Source: Rhodovulum sp. MB263
GTDB taxonomy: Bacteria > Pseudomonadota > Alphaproteobacteria > Rhodobacterales > Rhodobacteraceae
Length of the DNA: 64,000 nt
NCBI RefSeq assembly: GCF_002073975.1
Contig: NZ_CP020384.1
Coordinates: forward strand, 2,294,001-2,358,000
Reading direction: 5' to 3'
How positions within the stretch are numbered: position 1 is the first letter of the stretch; every line of letters begins with the position of its first letter. Under the pieces are notes generated by a model. That model was not told where the DNA came from. It did no database searches and was given only the letters and a program-made list of their open reading frames with translations. Below are positions 27,545-35,278 of the stretch, piece after piece. The position numbers were made by a program, and so were the translations under genes.

Positions 27545-28998
27545 GCGCGCGGCGGCTGATGGTGCTGGGCACCGGCTCGGATGTGGGCAAGAGCCTGCTG
27601 GTCGCGGGGCTCGCGCGTGCCTATGCCCGCCGGGGGCTGAAAGTGGCGCCCTTCAAGGCGCAGAACATGTCGAACAATGCCGCCGTCACCGCCGATGGCG
27701 GCGAGATCGGCCGGGCCCAGGCGCTGCAGGCGCGCGCCGCGGGCGCGGCCCTGACGGTCGACATGAACCCGGTGCTGCTGAAGCCCGAGACCGATATCGA
27801 CTGTCAGGTCGTGCTGCGGGGCCGCGTGCTGGGCCGCTATTCGGCCTCGGCCTATCAGGCGCTCAAGCCCGGGCTGCGGGCCGGGGTCGTGGAAAGCCTC
27901 GACCGGTTGTCGGCGGACCATGACCTGGTGCTGATCGAGGGCGCGGGCAGCGGCGCCGAGCGCTATCTGCGCCCGCAGGACATCTCGAACATGGGGCTGG
28001 CCGAGGCCGCCGACCTGCCGGTGGTCCTGCTGGGCGACGAGTCGCGCGGCGGCGTGACCGCGGCCGCCATCGGCCATCACCGGCTCTGGACCGGGGCCGA
28101 GCGGGCCCGCGTGGGCGGCGTCATCGTGACCAAGTTCCGTGGCGACCCGGCCGTCTTCGCCCCCGCCGCCGCCGAGATCCGGGCCGAGACCGGCTGGCCG
28201 GTTCTGGGGCTCTTGCGCTGGTCCGAGGCCGCGCGCGCCCTGCCCGAGGAGGATACGCTGGGGCTCGGGCGGCGCAAGGGCGCGGGCGGGCAGCTGGTGA
28301 TCGCGGTGCCCGAACTGCCCCGGATCGCCAATTTCGACGATCTCGATCCGCTGGCGGCCGAACCGGGCATCGATCTGCGCTGGCTGAAGCCCGGCCAGCC
28401 GGTGCCGGGAGATGCCGATGCGGCGATCCTGCTGGGCTCGAAGACCACCCGCGCCGCGCTTGACGCGATCCGCGCCGAGGGCTGGGATATCGACCTGCGC
28501 GCCCTTCTGCGCCGGGGCGGCCGGGTGATCGGACTTTGCGCGGGCTATCAGATGCTGGGCCGCGTCGTGCGCGACCCCAAGGGCATCGAGGGGCCCCCGG
28601 GCGAGACGCCGGGGCTCGGGCTGCTCGATATCGAGACGGTGATGACCGGCGACAAGCGGCTGGTCCGGATCGCGGCCACGGACCGGATCAGCGGCCAGCC
28701 CGTCTCGGGCTATGAGATCCATATGGGCCGGGTCGCGGGTCCGGCGACCGCACGGCCCTGGCTCGATCTCGACGGCACGCCCGAGGGCGCGGTCTCGGAG
28801 GATGGAAGGGTGATGGGCAGCCATGTGCACGGGCTGTTCGGGACCGGGGCGTTCCGCCATCACTGGCTTGCCTCGATCGGCGGCCATGCCGCCCCCGGCC
28901 GGGCGGCGGAGGACCCGGTCGAGGCCGCGCTCGACCGTCTGGCCGACGAGATCGAGGCCGATCTCGATCTCGATACGCTGCTGACGCTGGCGCGCTGA
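27541..28998 (+). CDS. cobQ: Cobyric acid synthase, copy 2 (tandem paralogue)
   Basis: 485 residues, the canonical CobQ length. VLGTGSDVGKS, FKAQNMSNN, nucleophile Cys333 (GLCAGYQMLG) and His430 (SHVHGLF) are all present, so both copies look catalytic. The pair shares a 42-bp identical block (26156-26197 and 27646-27687) but differs widely elsewhere, which points to an older duplication rather than an assembly artefact. The ATG overlaps the stop of copy 1 (ATGA), so the two are co-translated. Whether they divide the four amidations, act on different corrinoids, or one is redundant cannot be told from sequence. Confidence 0.94.
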   Translation: MSARRLMVLGTGSDVGKSLLVAGLARAYARRGLKVAPFKAQNMSNNAAVTADGGEIGRAQALQARAAGAALTVDMNPVLLKPETDIDCQVVLRGRVLGRYSASAYQALKPGLRAGVVESLDRLSADHDLVLIEGAGSGAERYLRPQDISNMGLAEAADLPVVLLGDESRGGVTAAAIGHHRLWTGAERARVGGVIVTKFRGDPAVFAPAAAEIRAETGWPVLGLLRWSEAARALPEEDTLGLGRRKGAGGQLVIAVPELPRIANFDDLDPLAAEPGIDLRWLKPGQPVPGDADAAILLGSKTTRAALDAIRAEGWDIDLRALLRRGGRVIGLCAGYQMLGRVVRDPKGIEGPPGETPGLGLLDIETVMTGDKRLVRIAATDRISGQPVSGYEIHMGRVAGPATARPWLDLDGTPEGAVSEDGRVMGSHVHGLFGTGAFRHHWLASIGGHAAPGRAAEDPVEAALDRLADEIEADLDLDTLLTLAR

Positions 28999-29123
28999 GG
29001 CGGGATCTCGCCGGTCGGGACGCAAGGTCCTGCCCGGACCGGCCGTCCTGCGCTTGCGAACCGGTCCCCGGCCCCGCTATCGGAGACAGGCGAGGACACG
29101 GTCCGGGCCGGAGGAGATCGAAT

Positions 29124-29165
29124 GTGAGCGGAACCGCGCAACAGGGATCGGCGCGCCTTGGCTAG
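29124..29165 (+). CDS. Possible 13-residue leader ORF before the ABC transporter
   Basis: GGAGGAG (29110-29116) is a far stronger ribosome site than that of the ABC gene. It lies 7 bp before GTG, which opens a frame reading MSGTAQQGSARLG and stopping at 29163-29165, just past the TTG start of the transporter (29158). An ATG-TGA minimal frame overlaps it at 29122. Translational coupling is a fair inference; a real peptide product is unproven. Confidence 0.3.
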   Translation: MSGTAQQGSARLG

Positions 29166-30909
29166 AAGCGGGGACATCGCGGCGGAAAACCGGCTCGGAA
29201 GCCAGATCCGCGACACGCTGGGCCTTTTCCGCAGCTCGGGCTTCGGGCGCCGGGCGGCGCTGCTGGTGGCGGCCCTGGTCGCGGTGATCGGGCTGACCGC
29301 CTATATGCAGATCCGGCTGAACGCCTGGAACGAGCCCTTCTACGACGCCCTCACCCGCAAAGACATGGCGGCCTTCGTGACCCAGCTTGGCGTCTTCGCG
29401 GTGCTGGCGGGCATCCTGCTGGTCCTGAATGTCAGCCAGCTCTGGCTCGACCAGACCATGAAGCTGACGCTCAGGCGCGGGCTGTTCCGGGCGCTGGTGC
29501 GCGACTGGATGGCGCCGGGGCGTGCGCTCCGGCTGTCGCGGGCGGGCAAGATCGGCGAGAATCCCGACCAGCGGCTGCAGGCCGATATCGACCAGCTCGC
29601 GGATCTGAGCGCGGCGCTGGGGATCGGGCTGTTCCAGGCGACGTTGCTACTGGGGTCCTTCATCGGCGTGCTGTGGCACAAATCCGAGGGCTTCAGCCTG
29701 ACCTTCGCCGGGCAGAGCCACGAGATCCCGGGCTTCATGGTCTGGTGCGCGCTGTTCTATGCCTCTGCCGCCTCCTGGCTCAGCTGGCGCGTCGGCCGCC
29801 CGCTGGTCGCGCTTAGGGCCGAGGAATCCGCGCGCGAGGCCACGCTGCGCTTCGATCTGGTCCGGGTCAGCGAGGCTGCGGGACGGATCGCGCTCGAACG
29901 CGGCGAACGCGCCGAGACCGCCCGGATCGAGACCAGCTTCGCCGGGGTCGTGGGCATCGTCGAGGCGGTGATCCTGGCCACCGCGAACCTGACCTGGGTG
30001 ACGGCGGGCTATGGCTGGTTCACGCTGGTCGCGCCGATCCTGGTGGCCGCGCCCTTCTATTTCACCTCGGACATGAGCATCGGCGAGCTGATGCTGGTGG
30101 CCGGCGCCTTCACCCAGGTTCAGGGCTCGCTGCGCTGGTTCGTCAGCAATTTCGCGGTGATCGCGACCTGGCGCGCGACGCTGTTCCGGGTCGCGAGCTT
30201 TCATCGCGCGGTCCGGGCGGTCGACCGGGCCGAAGCCGATGACGCCGCCCCGCGGATCGACCGGCACGAGGGCGCCCCGCGGATCGAGATTTCCGGGCTG
30301 CATGTCGTCACCCCGCATGTGGGCGTCAGGCTCGACCCGCCCGAGATATCCCTCGCCCCGGGCGAAAGGGTTCTGCTGCAGGGCGGATCGGGCTCGGGCA
30401 AGACGCTTCTCTTCGAGACGCTGGCCGGGCTCTGGACCCGGGCCGAGGGCCGCCTTTCGATGCCCGCCTCCGACCGGGTGATGTACATGCCGAGCAGGGC
30501 CTATGTGCCGCCGGGACGGCTCGATCTGGCGCTTTGCTATCCCGAACCGGCCCGCCGTCACGGCCGCGACGAGATGGCTGCGGCGCTGAGCGCGACCGGG
30601 CTCGGGCATCTGACCGGGGCGCTGGCCGAAGAGGGGCGCTGGGACCAGTTGCTGAGCGAGAGCGACAAGCAATGCCTGGTCTTTGCAAGAGCGCTGCTGC
30701 GCGGTCCCGACTGGCTGGTTATGGACGACGTTCTGGACCAGCTCGACCCCGAGGCGCGGAACCGGATCGAGGCCCTGCTGCAGGGGCGGATGGCCCGGAT
30801 CGGGGTCCTGGGCATCGGCGACGGCACAGCACCCTCGCCGGTCTTCGGCCGGATCGTGAGGATCGTGGCCGAACCGGGCAGCGGCCAGACCGGGGCGCCG
30901 GCACGCTGA
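29158..30909 (+). CDS. SbmA/BacA/YddA-type ABC transporter with degenerate ATPase site
   Basis: 583 residues: an ABC_membrane_2-type domain (1-350, with the hallmark LNAWNEPFYDALTRKD near residue 52 and GENPDQRLQADIDQLADLS), then an ATPase domain. Walker A GGSGSGKT (409-416) is intact, but the signature is LSESD (499-503) instead of LSGGQ, the Walker B glutamate is Asp524 (VMDDV), and the H-loop (LGIGDG) has no histidine. Such loss is typical of the non-hydrolysing half of heterodimers. The family moves B12, bleomycin, peptides or acyl chains. The start is TTG at 29158 with AGGGA upstream. It lies 159 bp after cobQ copy 2. Confidence 0.85.
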   Translation: MARSGDIAAENRLGSQIRDTLGLFRSSGFGRRAALLVAALVAVIGLTAYMQIRLNAWNEPFYDALTRKDMAAFVTQLGVFAVLAGILLVLNVSQLWLDQTMKLTLRRGLFRALVRDWMAPGRALRLSRAGKIGENPDQRLQADIDQLADLSAALGIGLFQATLLLGSFIGVLWHKSEGFSLTFAGQSHEIPGFMVWCALFYASAASWLSWRVGRPLVALRAEESAREATLRFDLVRVSEAAGRIALERGERAETARIETSFAGVVGIVEAVILATANLTWVTAGYGWFTLVAPILVAAPFYFTSDMSIGELMLVAGAFTQVQGSLRWFVSNFAVIATWRATLFRVASFHRAVRAVDRAEADDAAPRIDRHEGAPRIEISGLHVVTPHVGVRLDPPEISLAPGERVLLQGGSGSGKTLLFETLAGLWTRAEGRLSMPASDRVMYMPSRAYVPPGRLDLALCYPEPARRHGRDEMAAALSATGLGHLTGALAEEGRWDQLLSESDKQCLVFARALLRGPDWLVMDDVLDQLDPEARNRIEALLQGRMARIGVLGIGDGTAPSPVFGRIVRIVAEPGSGQTGAPAR

Positions 30910-30960
30910 AAGGGCGGCCCGGCCAGGGGCACGTCTGGGGGCACGCCAGGGCCGTCAAGG

Positions 30961-30990
30961 TTGACGCTACGGAAAATCGTGGAAAATACA
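30961..30990 (+). promoter_or_regulatory. Candidate promoter of the di-haem cytochrome gene
   Basis: TTGACG (30961-30966) and AATACA (30985-30990) with an 18-bp spacer lie in a locally AT-rich leader. GGGAGGAA (31026-31033) is a strong ribosome site for the ATG at 31037. Only the -35 is convincing. Confidence 0.3.
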
Positions 30991-31036
30991 CGCAAGGAAT
31001 GAGAGAGTTCTAAACATTCAATTCTGGGAGGAATCA

Positions 31037-32761
31037 ATGTTTACGAAATCGCTTTCTTACGTGTTTTTCCTGTCCGGCCTTGCCGCCCCCGCCGCCGCAC
31101 AGACCGTCTTTGTCGATCAGGGCGACAGCTGGAGCCCCTCGCTCCGCGCCGCCTTCTACACCCAGGATCAGGGCTCGCGGATCATGCCGCTGGCCTGGAT
31201 GGAGGCGCTGATGCAGCCCGACGGGACGCCGTTTCTGGCCGACGGGCTGGCGCGCTATGGCTATCTGCCGATGCCCGACCGCGACGACGGCACGGCCCTG
31301 CCGGTCGGCTTCACCACCAATGAGGGCATGGGCGACACCGCCATCGGGATGACCTGCGCCGCCTGCCACACCCGCCAGATCGAGGTGAGCGGCACCGCCT
31401 ACCGGATCGATGGTGGCCCGGCCATCGTCGATTTCCAGAGCTTCCTCGCAGATCTCGACGCCGCGGTGCGGGCCATGCTGGAGGATGAGGCCGCATTCGA
31501 GGCCTTCGCCGACAAGGTGGCCGAAGATCAGGACGACCGCGCCGGGCTGCGCGACGAGCTCGAGACCTGGAGCCTGCGCTTCCATACCCTCATCAGCCGC
31601 TCGCTGCCCGATCCGGGCTGGGGGCCGGTCCGGCTCGACGCGGTCTCGATGATCTTCAACCGGCTGACCGGGCTCGATCTCGGCGCGCCGGAAGACGCCT
31701 ACCTGATCCCCGAGAATGTCATGCTGGCCGATGCGCCGACGCGCTATCCGTTCCTGTGGAACGCGGCGCGCCAGGACATGACGCAATGGCCGGGCTTTGC
31801 CGCGAACGGCAACGACCTGCTGGGGCTCGCGCGCAATCTGGGCGAGGTCTACGGCGTCTTCGGCGAATTCCATCCGATCGAGAAGCAGGGGCTTCTTTTC
31901 AACCGCGACTATGTCACCAACAACTCGGCAAACTGGGAGGGGCTGAAGGCGCTGGAGGAATGGATCTGGGATATCGGCGCACCGCGCTGGCCCTGGGAGC
32001 TCGATGCCGGTCTGGTCGAACAGGGCGGCGCGGTCTTCGCCCGCCCGACCGATCAGGGCGGCTGCGTCGAGTGCCACGGCAAGCGCCAGGGCGCGTTCCG
32101 CTCGATCTTCCACTCGACCTGGGCCACGCCGATCCTGCCCGCAGGCACCGACGAACGCGAATGCGAGATCCTGACCCGGACCGCCAGGACCGGCGTGCTG
32201 GAAGGCGCCAAAGTCCCGCTGTCGAGCAAGCCGATCGGCGCCGAGGCGCCCGCCTTCGACCTGCTCAGCGCCTCGGTGACAGGCGCCATCATCCAGCATG
32301 CCGTCGGCTTTCGCCTCTCGGGCGGGCTCGAGGCCAGCGCCGCCGTCTCCGCGCTCCAGAACGATGAGAAATTCATGGCCGAATTCGACGATCTGCGCGG
32401 CGCCTTCCCGCAAAGCGGCGATGACGGCATGCTGGAAAGCGCGGCCGCGCCCTGTGCCTATGAGGCCCGGGTGCTTGACGGGATCTGGGCCGCGGCGCCC
32501 TATCTGCATAACGGCTCGGTCCCGACCCTGCGCGAGCTCCTGACCCCGCCCGCCGAACGCATCGCCGCCTTCACGCCGGGCCCGGCCTATGACCTCGAGG
32601 CGGTCGGCATGGCGGTCGAGCAGACCGCCTTCGACCATGTGATCGAGACCACCGGCTGCGACGATCTCAGTTCCGGCAACAGCCGCTGCGGCCATGATTA
32701 CGGCACCACGCTGAGCGCGGAGGACAAGCGCGCCCTGCTCGAATACCTCAAGTCGATCTGA
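31037..32761 (+). CDS. Periplasmic di-haem cytochrome c, RoxA-like
   Basis: 574 residues with a signal peptide (cleavage near AAA-QT at residue 22). Two haem c sites are CAACH (Cys107, Cys110, His111) and CVECH (Cys343, Cys346, His347). The segment GIWAAAPYLHNGSVPTLREL near residue 483 is the hallmark of the rubber oxygenase RoxA / di-haem cytochrome c peroxidase superfamily. Members cleave polyisoprene (RoxA) or reduce peroxide (CcpA); many have no known substrate. It is flanked by two SbmA-like ABC transporters. The local leader is AT-rich compared with the genome. The family call is firm; the reaction is unknown. Confidence 0.85.
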   Translation: MFTKSLSYVFFLSGLAAPAAAQTVFVDQGDSWSPSLRAAFYTQDQGSRIMPLAWMEALMQPDGTPFLADGLARYGYLPMPDRDDGTALPVGFTTNEGMGDTAIGMTCAACHTRQIEVSGTAYRIDGGPAIVDFQSFLADLDAAVRAMLEDEAAFEAFADKVAEDQDDRAGLRDELETWSLRFHTLISRSLPDPGWGPVRLDAVSMIFNRLTGLDLGAPEDAYLIPENVMLADAPTRYPFLWNAARQDMTQWPGFAANGNDLLGLARNLGEVYGVFGEFHPIEKQGLLFNRDYVTNNSANWEGLKALEEWIWDIGAPRWPWELDAGLVEQGGAVFARPTDQGGCVECHGKRQGAFRSIFHSTWATPILPAGTDERECEILTRTARTGVLEGAKVPLSSKPIGAEAPAFDLLSASVTGAIIQHAVGFRLSGGLEASAAVSALQNDEKFMAEFDDLRGAFPQSGDDGMLESAAAPCAYEARVLDGIWAAAPYLHNGSVPTLRELLTPPAERIAAFTPGPAYDLEAVGMAVEQTAFDHVIETTGCDDLSSGNSRCGHDYGTTLSAEDKRALLEYLKSI

Positions 32762-33002
32762 GTTGCCCGACCGCTCGGGCCGCGGCCTCTGCCTTCCGAC
32801 ACGCCGCCGGGATGCCCCCGGCGGCGCCGTCATTTCCGCCCGCGCGGCCCGCCGAATGCGGATCTTGTCCTGGCGGAGGGGGGCCTTGACCGAGCGCAGT
32901 CAAGAACAAAGACGCGGCACCGATCGGTATTGACAACCTGAGAGCGATAATTCCGCAACATCCACAGGATTTCAGAATCGTTCCGGCGACGGAAGGAAAG
33001 AC

Positions 33003-33043
33003 CTCTGCAAATCTCTGACAAATTATATTTTTCTCTGCAAATC
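33003..33043. repeat. Pair of 11-bp direct repeats around an AT-rich core
   Basis: CTCTGCAAATC occurs at 33003-33013 and again at 33033-33043, exactly 30 bp apart, about three helical turns. The interval contains AATTATATTTTT. The phasing suggests paired binding of one regulator on the same DNA face. The regulator is unknown. Confidence 0.4.
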
Positions 33044-33143
33044 CCGCTCCATCCGCTCTGGCAGAAAGGCCCAGCATCGGGCCCCTCCGCCCCCTCCAAC
33101 CGCTCCGATAGCCTTTTGTGAAGGTTTTCAGGGGAGGATTTTT

Positions 33144-33173
33144 TTGGACTTTCGGCCATTTTTCGCCGATAAT
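33144..33173 (+). promoter_or_regulatory. Candidate promoter of the second ABC transporter
   Basis: TTGGAC (33144-33149), 18-bp spacer, GATAAT (33168-33173), giving a leader of about 135 nt to the GTG at 33313. The -10 matches five of six positions. Confidence 0.3.
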
Positions 33174-33312
33174 TGATGCAGCGCTACAAAGAGAGCCGGG
33201 TCTCCGGCTCGCGGGGCGCGACACAAACCATAAGAGGCGCCTTGCCCGGGCGGCCGCCGGAAACGGCTGGCACGTCACAGGACAGGTGCGCGCGAACGAG
33301 GCGAGAGCGGTT

Positions 33313-35238
33313 GTGCGTAAATTGTCGGGATTTTGGGGGCTGGTGACAGCCTACTGGGTCTCCCCCCGCTGGGCGGAGGCCTGGACATTGACGATCGTGG
33401 TCTTCGGACTGACCACGCTTCTGAGCAAGGCCAGCGTCTGGGTCGCGACCTCGAGCGCCGATTTCCTCGCGGCACTGGCCAATTTCCACCGCCCCGAAGC
33501 GGGCGTCGATCCGGCCGAGCTGCTGCTGATGGCCGCCGCCGCCCTGGTCGGGATCTATGCCGCCCGCGCCTGCGGCGTGGCGCTGCGCCATTTCCTGTCC
33601 TCGACCCTGCACCGGCGCGCCCGGGCCTGGCTGATCGGCCGCTTCGATGCCGCGATGCTCGCCGATGAACGCATCGCCCTCGATCTGATGAGCGACCGCA
33701 GCGAGACCGCGCGCGGCGCGCGCATGCCCGACGCCATCGATCAACGCATCGACGAATGCTCGATCGGGCTTTACGGCGGGCTGATCGGGCTGACCATGGG
33801 GCTCTGGGGCGCAGTGACCTCGGTCTGGTTCGTCTCGGCCGCGATCCTCGAACGCAGCCAGCCGGTGCCGCAGCTCGACCATTGGGGCGCTGCGGCCAAT
33901 GCCTGGATCGAGGCCGAATTCGGCCCCGGCCTCGCCGCGCGCGTCGATCTGGTGCCGGGCGAATACGGCACGGCGCTGCTGGTGGCGGGGCTGATCCTGC
34001 TTTACGTACCGGCCATCACCTGGGTCGCCTGGCGGCTCGGGCGCATCATCGAACGGCTCAAGCTGCAGCGCCAGCGCCGCGACGGCGCCTGGCGGGGCGA
34101 GCTGGGCGGGCTTCTGCACCGGGTCGGCCAGATCGCCGCCTCGCGCGGGGAACGCGCCCAGCGCCGGATCAACACCCGGCTTTACGCCGCACTCGACCGC
34201 ACCTGGGGCCGGCAGAACGGGCTTGGCGCCGGGATGATGCTGTTCACCGATCTCTACAACTTCCTGTCGCACAGGATGCTGGCCTATCTGCCCGCCCTGC
34301 CCGCCTTCATGGCCGGGCACATGAGCTTCAAGACCTTCGCCGCCAGCAGCGAGCTGACCGCCGGGCTGATCGGCGATCTGTCCTGGTTCATCAACGTGAT
34401 GCCCGAGATCGCGACGCTGCGCGCCAATGCCGGGCGGCTGACCGAGCTTGCCGCCGCGATCGAGCGGGTCCGGGCGCGGCAGGAGTTCTATGCCGAGACC
34501 GGGATCAGCCGCTTCGAGCGCAGCCGCGACGCGAAAGGCGCGCTGGTCGAGATCTCCGGGCTTGCGCTCTGCCATCGCGGTCACGATGCCACGCCCTTCG
34601 TCGAGCTGCCGCGCCTGCGGCTCGGGCGCGGCGACCGGATCTACCTGCGCGGCGCCAATGGCTCGGGCAAAAGCAGCATCCTCAAGGCCGTGGCCGGGCT
34701 CTGGCCCTACGGCGAGGGGCGCGTCGCCCTGGCCGGGGGCGCGCGGCTGTTCTTTGCCGGACAGGAACCCGACCTGCCCGAGCGGATGAGCCTCAAATCG
34801 CTGGTCTGCTACCCGGACCCGGCCGAGAAGCATGCCGATCTGGTGGTCGCGCGGGTGCTGTTCCGCGCCGGACTTCAGGACTTCGTCACCGAGATGCACA
34901 GCGATCTCTATCACGGCAAGACCTGGCGCACGGTGTTCTCGGGCGGTCAGAAACAGCGCCTGGTGCTGGCGCGCATCCTGCTGATGCGGCCCGACATCCT
35001 GCTGCTGGACGAGGCCACCTCGGCGCTTGACGTGAACGCCTCGGTAGATTTCCATGACGCATTATGCGAGGAATTGCCGAAGGCCGCGGTGATCGCGGTT
35101 CTGCATGGCGAAACCCTGCCCTACGACCCCGACGGGCGCCCCTTCTATACCGCGATGCTCGACATTGCGCAGGGCGTGGGCCGGGTCCGACCGGTGATGC
35201 CGCCGAGCCTTGCCGCCGCCCGCCACGCCGCGGAATAG
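33313..35238 (+). CDS. SbmA/BacA/YddA-type ABC transporter with intact ATPase site
   Basis: 641 residues from GTG at 33313, chosen because the product then begins MRKLSGFWGLVTAYW, as the family does. The frame is open to 33118, but that AT-rich stretch does not look coding. The membrane domain (1-400) has about six helices with a large loop after helix 3. The ATPase has Walker A GANGSGKS (447-454), signature SGGQ (543-546), Walker B LLLDE (Asp566, Glu567) and His598, all canonical. It may pair with the degenerate protein at 29158. The membrane domain lacks the WNxxFYxAL hallmark, so it is a divergent member. Confidence 0.85.
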   Translation: MRKLSGFWGLVTAYWVSPRWAEAWTLTIVVFGLTTLLSKASVWVATSSADFLAALANFHRPEAGVDPAELLLMAAAALVGIYAARACGVALRHFLSSTLHRRARAWLIGRFDAAMLADERIALDLMSDRSETARGARMPDAIDQRIDECSIGLYGGLIGLTMGLWGAVTSVWFVSAAILERSQPVPQLDHWGAAANAWIEAEFGPGLAARVDLVPGEYGTALLVAGLILLYVPAITWVAWRLGRIIERLKLQRQRRDGAWRGELGGLLHRVGQIAASRGERAQRRINTRLYAALDRTWGRQNGLGAGMMLFTDLYNFLSHRMLAYLPALPAFMAGHMSFKTFAASSELTAGLIGDLSWFINVMPEIATLRANAGRLTELAAAIERVRARQEFYAETGISRFERSRDAKGALVEISGLALCHRGHDATPFVELPRLRLGRGDRIYLRGANGSGKSSILKAVAGLWPYGEGRVALAGGARLFFAGQEPDLPERMSLKSLVCYPDPAEKHADLVVARVLFRAGLQDFVTEMHSDLYHGKTWRTVFSGGQKQRLVLARILLMRPDILLLDEATSALDVNASVDFHDALCEELPKAAVIAVLHGETLPYDPDGRPFYTAMLDIAQGVGRVRPVMPPSLAAARHAAE

Positions 35239-35278
35239 GCGCGCGACGGTCCGGCAGGCGCGGCGAAGGGAGGCCCGC

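Larger units (their letters stand above)
32762..33312. other. 551-bp intergenic region with an AT-rich core
   Basis: No convincing gene was found on either strand. The stretch 32920-33200 is much more AT-rich than the rest of the window. It holds the 11-bp direct repeats listed separately, a perfect minus-strand TATAAT (33027-33022) without a good -35, and a plus-strand candidate promoter (33144-33173). Open frames here encode no recognisable domains. A regulatory region or small RNA is possible. Confidence 0.5.

Noticed and set aside
26156-27687. cobQ pair as an assembly duplication
   Set aside because: Apart from a 42-bp block the copies differ in sequence, length and inserts, so they are true paralogues.
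32748-33278. Minus-strand frames of 176 and 109 codons in the intergenic AT-rich region
   Set aside because: No domain pattern, no convincing ribosome site, and codon use unlike the neighbouring genes.
33118-33312. Upstream extension of the second ABC transporter to GTG 33118
   Set aside because: AT-rich, not family-like; the candidate promoter lies within it; GTG 33313 gives the family N-terminus.
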